From Emcibacteraceae bacterium (GTDB lineage: Bacteria; Pseudomonadota; Alphaproteobacteria; Sphingomonadales; Emcibacteraceae): a stretch of DNA of 64,000 nt. The position numbers and the translations under genes were made by a program. Where the stretch lies: NCBI GenBank assembly GCA_021774795.1, contig JAJFIR010000042.1, positions 145,227 to 209,226 of the forward strand, in the 5' to 3' direction. Under the pieces are notes generated by a model, which was given only the letters and a program-made list of their open reading frames with translations, made no database searches and had not been told where the DNA came from. This document shows, piece after piece, positions 56,327 through 64,000 of the stretch. The first letter of the stretch is position 1. The number at the start of each line of letters is the position of its first letter.

Positions 56327-58091
56327 CTAGTTTGTCGACACTCTTGGTCCAAAAGTGAGAGGAATACCATCAAAAGATTCTGTTAAATTTTCAAGCTCAT
56401 GTGGTTGAACTAATATCAATGTTTCCGGCCGTTTTCTGCTTTCATCAATATGTTTAAACAGATCACTAACAACAGGAATTGTCGTAACAGGATCATTGTC
56501 CGGTAATGAAATATGATTGATCAGCCTCATTTGACCCGTATCTGGAAATGCCGTGGGCGGAAGGTCATACATCGCCCCCAAATGCTTTACACCCTTTGCA
56601 GCAGTATCAAAACCCAGCATTCCCCAGATACTATTGGCGATACCTTCCGCGCCTTCGAATATATTCCATGTGCCTAAATGATCACTACCTGTTGATATTT
56701 CCTGGCCTTCATCATGGAATACATGTTCACCGTTTACATAGTGATCTTCTGTCCAAGAAACGGTGAGCTTCCAGTCGCGGTACATTTTAAAAATTAAATA
56801 ACGTGTCGGTAAATAAGTATTACCTTCAACGTCTTCTATCCACTGCGCATGAAACGTACCGTTGCCGGGTGTATCTTCAATTTCAGTACTGACAATCAGT
56901 TGATCATCGCGCCAACTGGCACGAACGTCCAACTCTGTATCATCATTTGAAATTCTGACAAAATCACCGCGTGATCTGTCCCTATCGGTTTTTGGCCCGC
57001 CTGATCCACCGCCGCCGCCAAAACCAAGCAAACTGGTAAGAGCTTTTGTTGCCGCACCTTTTACGGCCCCTGTTGCCCTATCCCGCATTTCATTGGCCGC
57101 CTGTGCGCTACTTCCCACTTCATTATTGGGTCCAATGGTCATGGCGACATAATTTTCATTGGGAAACACATAGCCGATTTTCTTGACCGGACATTTTTTT
57201 ATGCAGTCGTTATACATTTTTAGCGTTTTATTGAAATTATCAATAATTTTCTGTCGGTTTTTTAGAAGCCGTTTTAAATTTTTCTCAACATCCTTGAGTT
57301 CCCTACGAAACTTTTTTAACGCATTTGACCTTTCTTTACCGGATAATAATTGCGACATTCTAATCCGTGCGGTTAAATCAGTTTTTTTCGCATTGTACCT
57401 ATTTATGTCATTCGCATTTTCGATCGCGAGTGCCGGCAATTCATTTAACCTTGCTGCCAGTTTACGACATGCTTCACATACCTCAGGATATGGTCCTTTC
57501 CAGTCAAACGGCAACACTGGCGGTTTTACAACAGTTGCTGGCTTCGCACCTATAGCTGTTTTATTATCATTGGCCTGAGGAGCACATTGCTTTTCACATT
57601 CGGATATTTGCTGCCTTAAATATTTTGTAGTTTTTTCTAGTTCGCTAAGAGCAGGCAGCATAGCGGGAAGAACTTCTCCAAAAAACTTCTTGCCTTTGCA
57701 TTAATCCCGACAAAGCGTCGGCAAGTTCCTTTTCAGTGGCATTTGGATTTGGCGTGGGTTTACTTTCCGCGGCTCTTACTCTTTTTAAAAAATCTAATGA
57801 ACTGGCCATGGCACTAATATTAAACAATTCTTGCATGGCTACATTATATCTTTGGACTAGCGGCTCACAAATTTTACAGTTGGTTACATATGGTGTCCAT
57901 TTCACTGCTACGGGGTCATTGAATCCAAGAATAGAATATATAGGATAATCAGGGTCATTAGTTTCTATAACTTGGTCATCACCACCGAGAGAATATGTGA
58001 ATTTATCATCCTGCCTCGTGTATTTTTCTTGGCCGAAAGCAACCGTGCTGAAAAACAAAATAGAAAATATAATGAACAAGAATTTAGACAT
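56327..58091 (-). pseudogene. Secreted Cys-paired coiled-coil protein, interrupted by a frameshift
   Basis: Two overlapping frames look like one gene. The first (58091 down to 57645) starts after GGGGAGA, with a signal peptide (FIIFSILFFSTVAFGQ) and CKICEP. The second, open from 57661 to 56327, carries SECEKQC, VCEACRKL and DCIKKC in coiled-coil helices, then a beta-rich C-terminus. Dropping one T from the six-T run at 57680-57685 joins them into about 587 residues. Cys spacing (CxxC, CxxxC) suggests paired disulfides. Family not recognised. The lesion could be real, a sequencing error or programmed slippage. Confidence 0.6.
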
Positions 58092-58274
58092 TGAAATCTC
58101 CCCTACCCATCTGACGGCCATATTAGATACCAATTTTGACTATTTTGCAAGTTAGAGTAGCGCGTCTTGCCCGTTGCATTCGAGCATATCATATACAAAT
58201 CTTACAGTATGGATATGAGCAATAAACCCTATACGATTGGTGGATAAAATATCTTTAATATTATATAACGCCTT

Positions 58275-58928
58275 ATGAAATCATTATTTAAAGTCATATT
58301 GATTATTGCGCTCTGCTTCGCCTCTACGTTTGTCTTGGTTCAAATGACAGACTTAATAAGTATTGAGAAAATTGAAATTTGGCTCAATGATGCTAAAAAT
58401 ATTTCCCCGTTATACATTAGCGCATTTATTATATTTCTTATGTTCATAGATCTATTTATCTCTATCCCAACTCTTGCCACTATAATTTTGGCGGGCCATT
58501 TTATGGGTTCACAATATGGTGCATTATCTGCGATTTGTGGATTGATGATTGCCGGAATAACCGGTTATTTCCTAGGCACTATTTTCGGTGACAAAATTTT
58601 AAAATTAATAATGAAGGATGCTGCACAGCGAAATGAGGTAAAAGAAACCTTCAATGATCATGGTTTCGTTATGATACTGCTCTCTCGGGCTATGCCCATT
58701 TTACCGGAGGTAACCACCTGTATAGCCGGCATGTCTGGAATGCCTTTTTTAAAGTTTCTGATCGCGTGGTCAATAAGCATTATTCCTTACTGTCTTTTTG
58801 CTGCATATGCCGGGTCTATAAGCACATTACGAAACCCGGAGCCTGCAATCATTGTCTGGGCAATTCTCTCTTCAGTTTTATGGACGGGATGCTTTTTCTT
58901 TAACAAAATGAGAAAAGCTAAATTATGA
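58275..58928 (+). CDS. VTT/DedA-family membrane protein
   Basis: A 217-residue membrane protein of the TVP38/SNARE-associated group, with about six hydrophobic segments. GHFMGSQYGALSAICGLM and LLSRAMPILPEVTTCIAGM match the re-entrant VTT region (FxxR/G-x-P). Such proteins flip or traffic lipids. The stop overlaps the next gene by 4 bases (ATGA), so they form an operon. Confidence 0.82.
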   Translation: MKSLFKVILIIALCFASTFVLVQMTDLISIEKIEIWLNDAKNISPLYISAFIIFLMFIDLFISIPTLATIILAGHFMGSQYGALSAICGLMIAGITGYFLGTIFGDKILKLIMKDAAQRNEVKETFNDHGFVMILLSRAMPILPEVTTCIAGMSGMPFLKFLIAWSISIIPYCLFAAYAGSISTLRNPEPAIIVWAILSSVLWTGCFFFNKMRKAKL

Positions 58929-60085
58929 CACTGCGAATAAACAACAGGGACATGCGCAAGTTATGGCTAAACACTACCGGGTTGGCCGCAACACCAACGG
59001 GACAGCTTGACATATTGCAAATTATAAAAGATCTCGGATTTGTGCAGTTGGATACAATTCAAAACGTAAGTCGCGCTCACCACCATATCCTCTGGAGTAG
59101 AAACCAGAATTACCGCGAACCAATGCTCGATAAATTACTTAAGTCAAAAGGCAATGTTTTTGAGCATTTTACCCATGATGCATCAGTTATACCCGTTGAA
59201 TTTTATCCCATGTGGACCAGGCAGTTTGGACGTATCAAAAAATACTTCGACAATAAAAAATATTACAAAATGATGACGGATGATAATGGCAGAACCCTCA
59301 TGAAGGAACGCATTAAAAATACCGGTCCCCTTTCAACACATGCTTTTGACACAAAAATAGAAGGTAAAAAAGAAATGTGGACGCGCCCGCCCCATAAACT
59401 TGCCCTCGATTATATGTGGTATTGCGGTGAACTTTCCACATCACACCGCGAAAACTTTAGTAAATATTATGACTTAACTGAGAACATTATCCCTGAAAAC
59501 ATGTTGAAACAAAATATTGAAGAAGAGCGTCAAATCCACTGGTTATGCCAGTCAGCCCTCGATAGGTTGAGCTTCGGAAATATCAAGGATATAAGAAATT
59601 TCTGGCAAGCGACGGACACGGCCGAAGTCCAAAACTGGATACAGAAAAATAAAAAATATATAATGCCCATAAAATGGCAAACGGCCAATAATCAATGGAT
59701 CGACGGCTACGTCCCAACCTCTATAGAGGAACAGATAACGTCATTAAATAAGCCGACGTCGCGGATGAGGATCATAAATCCATTTGATCCCGCCGTTCGG
59801 GACAGAGCGAGGCTTAAAGACTTATTTGGTTTTGATTATAAAATAGAAATTTTTGTGCCCAAAGCAAAACGCAGGTGGGGATATTATGTTTATCCGCTTC
59901 TGGAAGGAGACCGCTTTGTTGGCCGTATAGAAATTAAGGCTGACCGGAAATCTGGCACACTTAATGTCATCAATTTTTGGCATGAGGAAACAACGAATTG
60001 GAGTAACGCAAGACGCAAAAAGCTCGATGCGGAGCTTTTACGCCTCGCCCGTTTTGTAAATTTGGATCAGATCAACTGGCTTTGA
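58925..60085 (+). CDS. YcaQ-type DNA glycosylase (AlkZ family)
   Basis: A 386-residue winged-helix protein. GFVQLDTIQNVSRAHHHILW at 39-58 contains the Q-x-D motif (Gln41, Asp43) used by YcaQ/AlkZ, which unhook DNA interstrand crosslinks. The later VFEHFTHDASVIPVE and PFDPAVRDRARLKDLFGFDY also match the family. Translationally coupled to the VTT gene. Convergent with the truncated sulfatase 24 bases downstream. Confidence 0.87.
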   Translation: MTLRINNRDMRKLWLNTTGLAATPTGQLDILQIIKDLGFVQLDTIQNVSRAHHHILWSRNQNYREPMLDKLLKSKGNVFEHFTHDASVIPVEFYPMWTRQFGRIKKYFDNKKYYKMMTDDNGRTLMKERIKNTGPLSTHAFDTKIEGKKEMWTRPPHKLALDYMWYCGELSTSHRENFSKYYDLTENIIPENMLKQNIEEERQIHWLCQSALDRLSFGNIKDIRNFWQATDTAEVQNWIQKNKKYIMPIKWQTANNQWIDGYVPTSIEEQITSLNKPTSRMRIINPFDPAVRDRARLKDLFGFDYKIEIFVPKAKRRWGYYVYPLLEGDRFVGRIEIKADRKSGTLNVINFWHEETTNWSNARRKKLDAELLRLARFVNLDQINWL

Positions 60086-60109
60086 TATAATTCATATATT
60101 TTGATAAAG

Positions 60110-60946
60110 CTACTGCCAGCTTGTTAGAGCCTTGGCGTGTGTAAGCGGTTTCCACTCTTTGATCTGTGCGGCCATCTTTGCTACTTTTTCCGGATTACTT
60201 GGTGCTAAATTATTGGTTTCATACGGATCTGCGATAAGATCATATAATTGCGGGCGTTTTTCTGCGCGAGGATGCACGTCCTTGTTTCTGCTGACGATGC
60301 CATTATAAGTGAGTAATAGTTTCCACCTCCCTTCAATCACCCAGCGATATAACGATGTCGCCTCCGGGTTATCTAGGTCTACAACATCATGGGCGAAACT
60401 CTCACCAAAAATGGCTTTACGAGGTATTTCTTTGCCACTAGTCAGATTTGGAAGTAAATCTATTCCAGGCAGATTATCTGGCGCGCGCGCGCCTGCTGCA
60501 GCCAGTATTGTAGGGAACAAATCAATGCTGCTAACGAGCTCCGGTCTATCGGCTGTTTTAAGCTTATTTCCCCAAACAAAGAATATAGGTGTTCGAACGC
60601 CTGCTTCATAAGCCGTCTGTTTGGAACGCAGGGCAAAACCTCTATCGGTTGGGCTCTGAATCCAGCCATTATCTGCTACATAAATAAACAGAGTATTATC
60701 GCTCAGCCCTTTTTCATCAATATAATCAATCAATTGACCGTTTGTTTCATCGAACCATTCAATCATTGCATAATATTGAGCGACATGAATGCTACGGCCT
60801 TCTTTTAAATATTTATCCAACAATCTTTGTGGTGGATTATGCGGCGAACGGCGGAAATGCGGACAAAGCGACCTCAACAGGACTTTATTGAACGTCTGGT
60901 TTAGGGCGTCTAGTCCTTTTAGGAGTCCCGTCTCGGCGGATAGCAA
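60110..60946 (-). pseudogene. Sulfatase missing its 5' part
   Basis: The 278-codon frame is sulfatase-like from about SPHNPPQRLLDKY onward: AMIEWFDETNGQLIDYI, VADNGWIQ, SSIDLFPTILAAAG and RWKLLLTYNG. The N-terminal region with the metal Asp pair and the C-x-P-S-R formylglycine motif is gone. Upstream residues up to 60946 are unrelated and overlap the MerR gene. No intact upstream sulfatase is seen in the window, so the gene was cut where the more GC-rich cassette begins, near 60840-60885. Not expected to be active. Confidence 0.8.
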
Positions 60947-61322
60947 GCTCGATCATACGCCGGAATGTAGAACACTCCATATGTGTGGATGCTGGGCAAT
61001 CTGCAACGTGTCGCACCACATTGCGCATTGCTTTCAGCTCCACAATCTGCCGATCCAACTCATCGGCCTTCTGATGCAACGTTTCACGTGGTAAGTCTGG
61101 CTGTCCGTCGTCCTCAAACATACCTGAAATCTCATCAAGGCTAAATCCGGCAGACTTGCCCATCGAGATTAAAGCGAGTTGCATGATAATTTCGGGTGCA
61201 AACTGCCGCCTCAGACCGTTGCGACACACCGACGAAATCAATCCAATATCTTCGTAATAGCGCAATGCTGAAGGGCGTAATCCCGCTCGTTCACAAACTT
61301 CACCAATATCCAATAATTTCAT
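60885..61322 (-). CDS. MerR-family regulator
   Basis: Start placed at ATG 61322; the open frame to 61496 runs through the promoter and the divergent gene. The 145-residue protein has LLDIGEVCERAGLRPSALRYYEDIGLISS as the MerR winged helix, and a long dimerisation helix. Near the C-terminus ADCPASTHMEC has two Cys only, unlike the four-Cys [2Fe-2S] loop of SoxR. It should control the divergent MFS gene through the operator at 61328-61347. Confidence 0.88.
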   Translation of the reverse strand: MKLLDIGEVCERAGLRPSALRYYEDIGLISSVCRNGLRRQFAPEIIMQLALISMGKSAGFSLDEISGMFEDDGQPDLPRETLHQKADELDRQIVELKAMRNVVRHVADCPASTHMECSTFRRMIELAIRRDGTPKRTRRPKPDVQ

Positions 61323-61324
61323 GC

Positions 61325-61355
61325 TTGACCTCAAGTTGACTTGAAGTGGTATCAT
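61325..61355 (+). promoter_or_regulatory. MerR-type promoter and operator
   Basis: TTGACC at 61325-61330 and TATCAT at 61350-61355 are separated by 19 bp, the long spacer that MerR proteins need to twist. Within it, 61328-61347 is a dyad, 9 of 10 positions matching (TCAAGT and ACTTGA around TG), very like the SoxR box. It drives the MFS gene, start 38 bases downstream of the -10. Confidence 0.8.
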
Positions 61356-61392
61356 GCCCTCTTTTGATAATCTGCACAAGGAAAATAGTAAT

Positions 61393-62613
61393 ATGGATCG
61401 AGCTAGATCGCCCAAAATCGGGACAAAAGAACGCCTTGCAGTTTTGACACTCGCGATGTCAATGATGTTAGCGTCTTTGGGAACCAGCATCGCCAATATT
61501 GCTCTGCCGACACTTTCGATTGAGTTGTCTGTGCCGTTCCAAAGTGTCCAATGGGTCGTTACCTCCTATCTCGTGGCACTCACCTTGTCGGTTGTGGTGG
61601 TTGGTCATCTTGGAGACAGGTTTGGGTTGAAGCAAATGCTGCTATGCGGACTGGGACTTTTCTCGGTGGCTTCACTACTCTGCGGGATTGCTCCTAGTCT
61701 TTGGCTCTTGATTGCCGCGCGTGCCCTCCAAGGTTTTGCCGCCGCATTTTTGATGACACTCACCATAGCACTTGTACATGAAACAACGGGTGCAGACCGG
61801 ACTGGCCGCGCAATGGGACTCCTTGGCACGATGTCTGCGTTTGGAACGGCCCTCGGGCCATCACTGGGCGGATTTTTGATTTCAACATCGAACTGGTCAA
61901 GCGTGTTTCTTATCTTGGTACCGTTCGGTCTATCAGGGTTTATATTGGCATATCTTTTTTTACCCACGAGCGATGCTAACACCGAGCTTCCTAAGATACA
62001 GTTTCGGGCCATGCGTATGAAAGGACTGATGCCAAGACTGATTGCAAATCTGTTTGTAGCGGCTGTGATGATGGTAACGCTTGTGATTGGCCCTTTCTAT
62101 CTTGGCCTCGCCCTTGGGCTTAGTGCTGCAACGGTCGGTCTTGTTATGTCGGTCGGGCCAGTGATCTCGATTTTCAGCGGTGTTCCATCAGGACGTTTAG
62201 TCGATTTTTTCGGGCCAGATCGAGTTATCTTGATTGGGCTCATCGCCCTTGCACTTGGGGCATCTGCTCTTGCTGTCCTACCAGAATTGTTCGGGATCGT
62301 GGGCTATCTGATCGCAATCGCAATCCTGACACCTGGATACCAATTATTTCAAGCGGCGAACAATACGGCGGTCATGGCTGGTGTAACCAAGGATCAGCGC
62401 GGCGTGTTCTCGGGCCTGTTGGGCCTTTCGCACAACCTTGGACTGGTTGCCGGGGCATCAGTCTTGGGAGCTGTATTTGCTTTCGGCGTAGGAACGGCCG
62501 AAGCCGCGCCATCTTCGATTGCAGATGGGATGCAGTTAACGTTCATGCTGGCAGGAGTTTTGATGGTTGTCGCGATTTGGCTCATTCATATTGGCCGCCA
62601 AACAAATTCATAA
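61393..62613 (+). CDS. MFS drug-efflux-like transporter
   Basis: Start at ATG 61393 (AAGGAAAA upstream); the frame open from 61354 crosses the -10. A 406-residue MFS protein with about 12 helices. SIANIALPTLSIEL in helix 1 and VVVGHLGDRFGLKQ (motif A) and ARALQGFAAAFLMTLTIALV (motif C-like) are DHA-type efflux signatures. Substrate probably a drug or redox-active compound, since the divergent MerR operator resembles SoxR boxes. The region is more GC-rich than the rest of the window. Confidence 0.88.
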   Translation: MDRARSPKIGTKERLAVLTLAMSMMLASLGTSIANIALPTLSIELSVPFQSVQWVVTSYLVALTLSVVVVGHLGDRFGLKQMLLCGLGLFSVASLLCGIAPSLWLLIAARALQGFAAAFLMTLTIALVHETTGADRTGRAMGLLGTMSAFGTALGPSLGGFLISTSNWSSVFLILVPFGLSGFILAYLFLPTSDANTELPKIQFRAMRMKGLMPRLIANLFVAAVMMVTLVIGPFYLGLALGLSAATVGLVMSVGPVISIFSGVPSGRLVDFFGPDRVILIGLIALALGASALAVLPELFGIVGYLIAIAILTPGYQLFQAANNTAVMAGVTKDQRGVFSGLLGLSHNLGLVAGASVLGAVFAFGVGTAEAAPSSIADGMQLTFMLAGVLMVVAIWLIHIGRQTNS

Positions 62614-62847
62614 CCATCAGCGGGCGCATTAGCAGACACTCGTAATGCAGCGAAAAAGGTCAATTTGGGCTCGAAGCAGTCATTCGCACAAAAACCGAGT
62701 TCACCGTTTTGAGTCAGCTCGACAAAGCTCGAGTCCGTTATTTTTGTCTGCTATCGACGGTGCTACAGACTTATAATAAAGCTGGCTGAAATATCACACT
62801 GGCAGGGTGAAATTTCATACAAAACACTTATTCCAGGAATTTCCTTT

Positions 62848-63621
62848 ATGCCCTATTTGTCCCGCGTTTGCTCCGGTTTGACCCTGAATACCGATCTTGA
62901 AAATGTACATTTTTCAAGAAGCCTGATGTGTATCAACGCTATGAAACTGTTGCGCTATGCGGAAGAAAACAAGGGCATCCAACTTACCAAATCCAGGGCG
63001 CTATTTCGAAAATGCGTTACCTGGGCAGCCCAAGAGTTTATGTGGCCCGGATATGAGCCGGAAGAGCTTTATCGGGTCAATAAGGTTTTGAACCAGCAGG
63101 ATTTCCCTCCTGTCGAGATTATGCATCATCTGCTGGTTGCGGCAAAACTGATGCGGCATTTTAAAGGTAAAGCCGTTCTCACTAAATCCGGACGACAGAT
63201 ATCCGGCAATTATAACGCGTTGCAAATTGCATTGTTTGAAACCTGGTTTACCCTGTTTGATTTCGCCTATTACGAACGTTTCAACATGCCCGCGATTGCC
63301 GGGGATAATGATTATGGACATTTCTTCGGCGTCATTACCAACCGCGCTTCAGATTGGGTTTCGCTGACCGATCTGGCACAGTGGTGCATTCCGGTAGATA
63401 TGATCAATCAATATCACATCAGCCCACTTGATGAAGCCTGCTGGCATCTAAGCTCAAGATTGATTCGCCCGCTGAACTGGCTTGGTTTGCTTGAAGTGAA
63501 CCGGGGAGACAGGCTCTCGCCATTCAGTGAGCAAAGAATTCGGAAAGCAGATTTATTTGACGAATTTCTTAAGTTTCCGAATATCTCCGCCGGACAGATC
63601 GGGCCTGTCACCTTTCACTAA
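62848..63621 (+). CDS. Conserved-looking protein of unknown function
   Basis: A 257-residue soluble protein, no signal or cofactor motif. AGGAAT lies 7 bases before the ATG; an internal ATG at 62941 is an alternative. KSRALFRKCVTWAAQEFMWP and VLNQQDFPPVEIMHHLLVAA mark the N-terminal half, LTKSGRQISGN a central turn. I recall relatives in accessory regions of alphaproteobacteria, often of unnamed function, but cannot name a family. Possibly part of the acquired segment. Confidence 0.6.
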   Translation: MPYLSRVCSGLTLNTDLENVHFSRSLMCINAMKLLRYAEENKGIQLTKSRALFRKCVTWAAQEFMWPGYEPEELYRVNKVLNQQDFPPVEIMHHLLVAAKLMRHFKGKAVLTKSGRQISGNYNALQIALFETWFTLFDFAYYERFNMPAIAGDNDYGHFFGVITNRASDWVSLTDLAQWCIPVDMINQYHISPLDEACWHLSSRLIRPLNWLGLLEVNRGDRLSPFSEQRIRKADLFDEFLKFPNISAGQIGPVTFH

Positions 63622-63727
63622 CCTTCTTCACAGCCAAAACCGGTCGAAGTTTTTACCGTGTCTCAAAGCATTGTGATGGAGACGAGGACACTTCAACTGC
63701 ATCTTAATGGCCAGAGTTTCGCTTCAC

Positions 63728-63749
63728 GGTGGTTACATGGTGGTTACAT
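63728..63749. repeat. Tandem 11-bp direct repeat
   Basis: GGTGGTTACAT occurs twice in tandem. It lies in the non-coding tail (63622-64000), just upstream of a hairpin at 63767-63786. Could be a recombination or binding site; no integrase gene is visible in the window. Confidence 0.6.
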
Positions 63750-63766
63750 GAAAGTGAAAACAAAAA

Positions 63767-63792
63767 GCCCCTCTAAGGAGAAGGGCAATTTT
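63767..63792 (+). terminator. Weak terminator-like hairpin
   Basis: GCCCCTCT pairs with AGAAGGGC across AAGG with one mismatch, followed by AATTTTAT. The T-run is short, so strength is doubtful. It follows the 257-residue gene by about 145 bases. Confidence 0.45.
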
Positions 63793-63905
63793 ATCGTTAT
63801 ATATCAATAGTTTTTTTGGTTTCTGTGGTTGGATTTACCCTCAGTCGCCCTGCTCCTTCCGTTGCCTACAAGCCATTGTTTCACAATGTCTTTCCGGCCT
63901 AACCA

Positions 63906-63993
63906 GTTGGTTCACTCCTAACCCCACGATCAATAAAAAAAGGCCCCGTTAGGACCCTTTTTTTATTGATCGTGGGGTTAGGAGTGAACCAAC
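63906..63993. repeat. 38-bp perfect inverted repeat with 12-base centre
   Basis: Positions 63906-63943 are the exact reverse complement of 63956-63993; both arms include a run of seven A or T next to the 12-base centre, so either strand reads like a terminator. On the reverse strand, GTTGG-TTCACTC-CTAAC looks like a tRNA T-arm (though the usual A58 is C), so this may be the 3' end of a tRNA lying mostly past the right edge, or a decayed attachment site. The gap 63622-63905 has no gene I can support. Confidence 0.6.
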
Positions 63994-64000
63994 GACCTTC

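Noticed and set aside
57183..57578. Forward 131-residue ORF opposite the Cys-paired coiled-coil gene
   Set aside because: It is the antisense of Lys/Glu-rich helices, giving artificial hydrophobic sequence; no start signal.
60885..61322. Calling the MerR protein SoxR
   Set aside because: The operator resembles a SoxR box, but the protein lacks the four-Cys [2Fe-2S] loop.
63622..64000. A complete tRNA gene near the right edge
   Set aside because: Only a T-arm-like and acceptor-like segment is present on the reverse strand, the conserved A58 is missing, and no matching 5' half is in the window.

Overview
The window reads as chromosomal DNA of a free-living Gram-negative bacterium. It carries outer-membrane porins, an OmpW-type barrel, many Sec and Tat signal peptides, UppP and a periplasmic molybdenum hydroxylase. 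Most of the DNA is AT-rich (I judge roughly 40% GC by eye). The gene set (Lrp/AsnC pairs, stand-alone MnmD, a Rhodospirillum-type encapsulated ferritin, Tat-exported oxidoreductases, sulfatases, 3-keto-glycoside enzymes) suggests a marine, heterotrophic alphaproteobacterium. That placement is inference and I do not name a genus.

Layout. 1-3.8 kb: the 5' part of pabB runs off the left edge, then two tandem Tat-type aldo/keto reductases and an NTT-like transporter. 4.3-8.2 kb: ApbE, a Fur-like box, a porin, an FMN-binding protein and UppP, which look like an iron-linked flavinylation module. 8.2-11.5 kb: a secreted hydrolase, two unknown genes and a cytochrome b. Divergent from the cytochrome, 11.8-16.0 kb holds a three-subunit Tat-exported molybdenum hydroxylase followed by a translationally coupled 50-residue single-helix protein and a terminator. 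16.1-23.7 kb: PseC, a VPS10/BNR propeller protein with an overlapping metallo-beta-lactamase, and a deacetylase/acyltransferase pair. 23.8-31.2 kb: MnmD, PAP2, GNAT, LysR, a Tat-tagged cysteine-synthase-like enzyme, a hydrolase whose ribosome-binding site lies inside a 15-bp perfect hairpin, an M20 amidohydrolase and an EamA exporter.

31.3-38.4 kb: an orphan encapsulated ferritin, a decayed small gene, a cupin, a sialate O-acetylesterase, Lrp with methionine gamma-lyase, OmpW, a BKACE/nitrilase pair and a Tat cupin. 38.4-44.9 kb: a probable periplasmic 3-keto-glycoside module (GMC dehydrogenase, Tat small subunit, DUF1080 hydrolase), a nucleotidyltransferase-like protein and a large M14 peptidase. 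45-49.5 kb: a one-direction catabolic operon (aminotransferase, tiny membrane ORF, ureohydrolase, phytanoyl-CoA-type dioxygenase, PobA). 49.7-60.1 kb: OsmC, Lrp, an orphan histidine kinase, secreted RbsD-like and MBL proteins, a sulfatase-DUF1080 fusion, a frameshifted cysteine-paired gene, a VTT membrane protein and a YcaQ-type glycosylase.

60.1-64 kb differs from the rest. A sulfatase gene lacks its 5' part, and a more GC-rich MerR/MFS cassette with a textbook 19-bp-spacer MerR promoter starts where the sulfatase is broken. An unknown 257-residue protein follows. The window ends in a 38-bp perfect inverted repeat. This stretch looks acquired.

The common thread is periplasmic redox and carbohydrate chemistry: Tat-exported or Tat-like precursors recur (two aldo/keto reductases, ApbE, molybdenum hydroxylase, cysteine-synthase-like enzyme, cupin, GMC small subunit). 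The items I rate most novel are the small membrane protein of the molybdenum-hydroxylase operon, the Fur-box flavinylation module, the Tat-tagged PLP enzyme and the RBS-sequestering hairpin.
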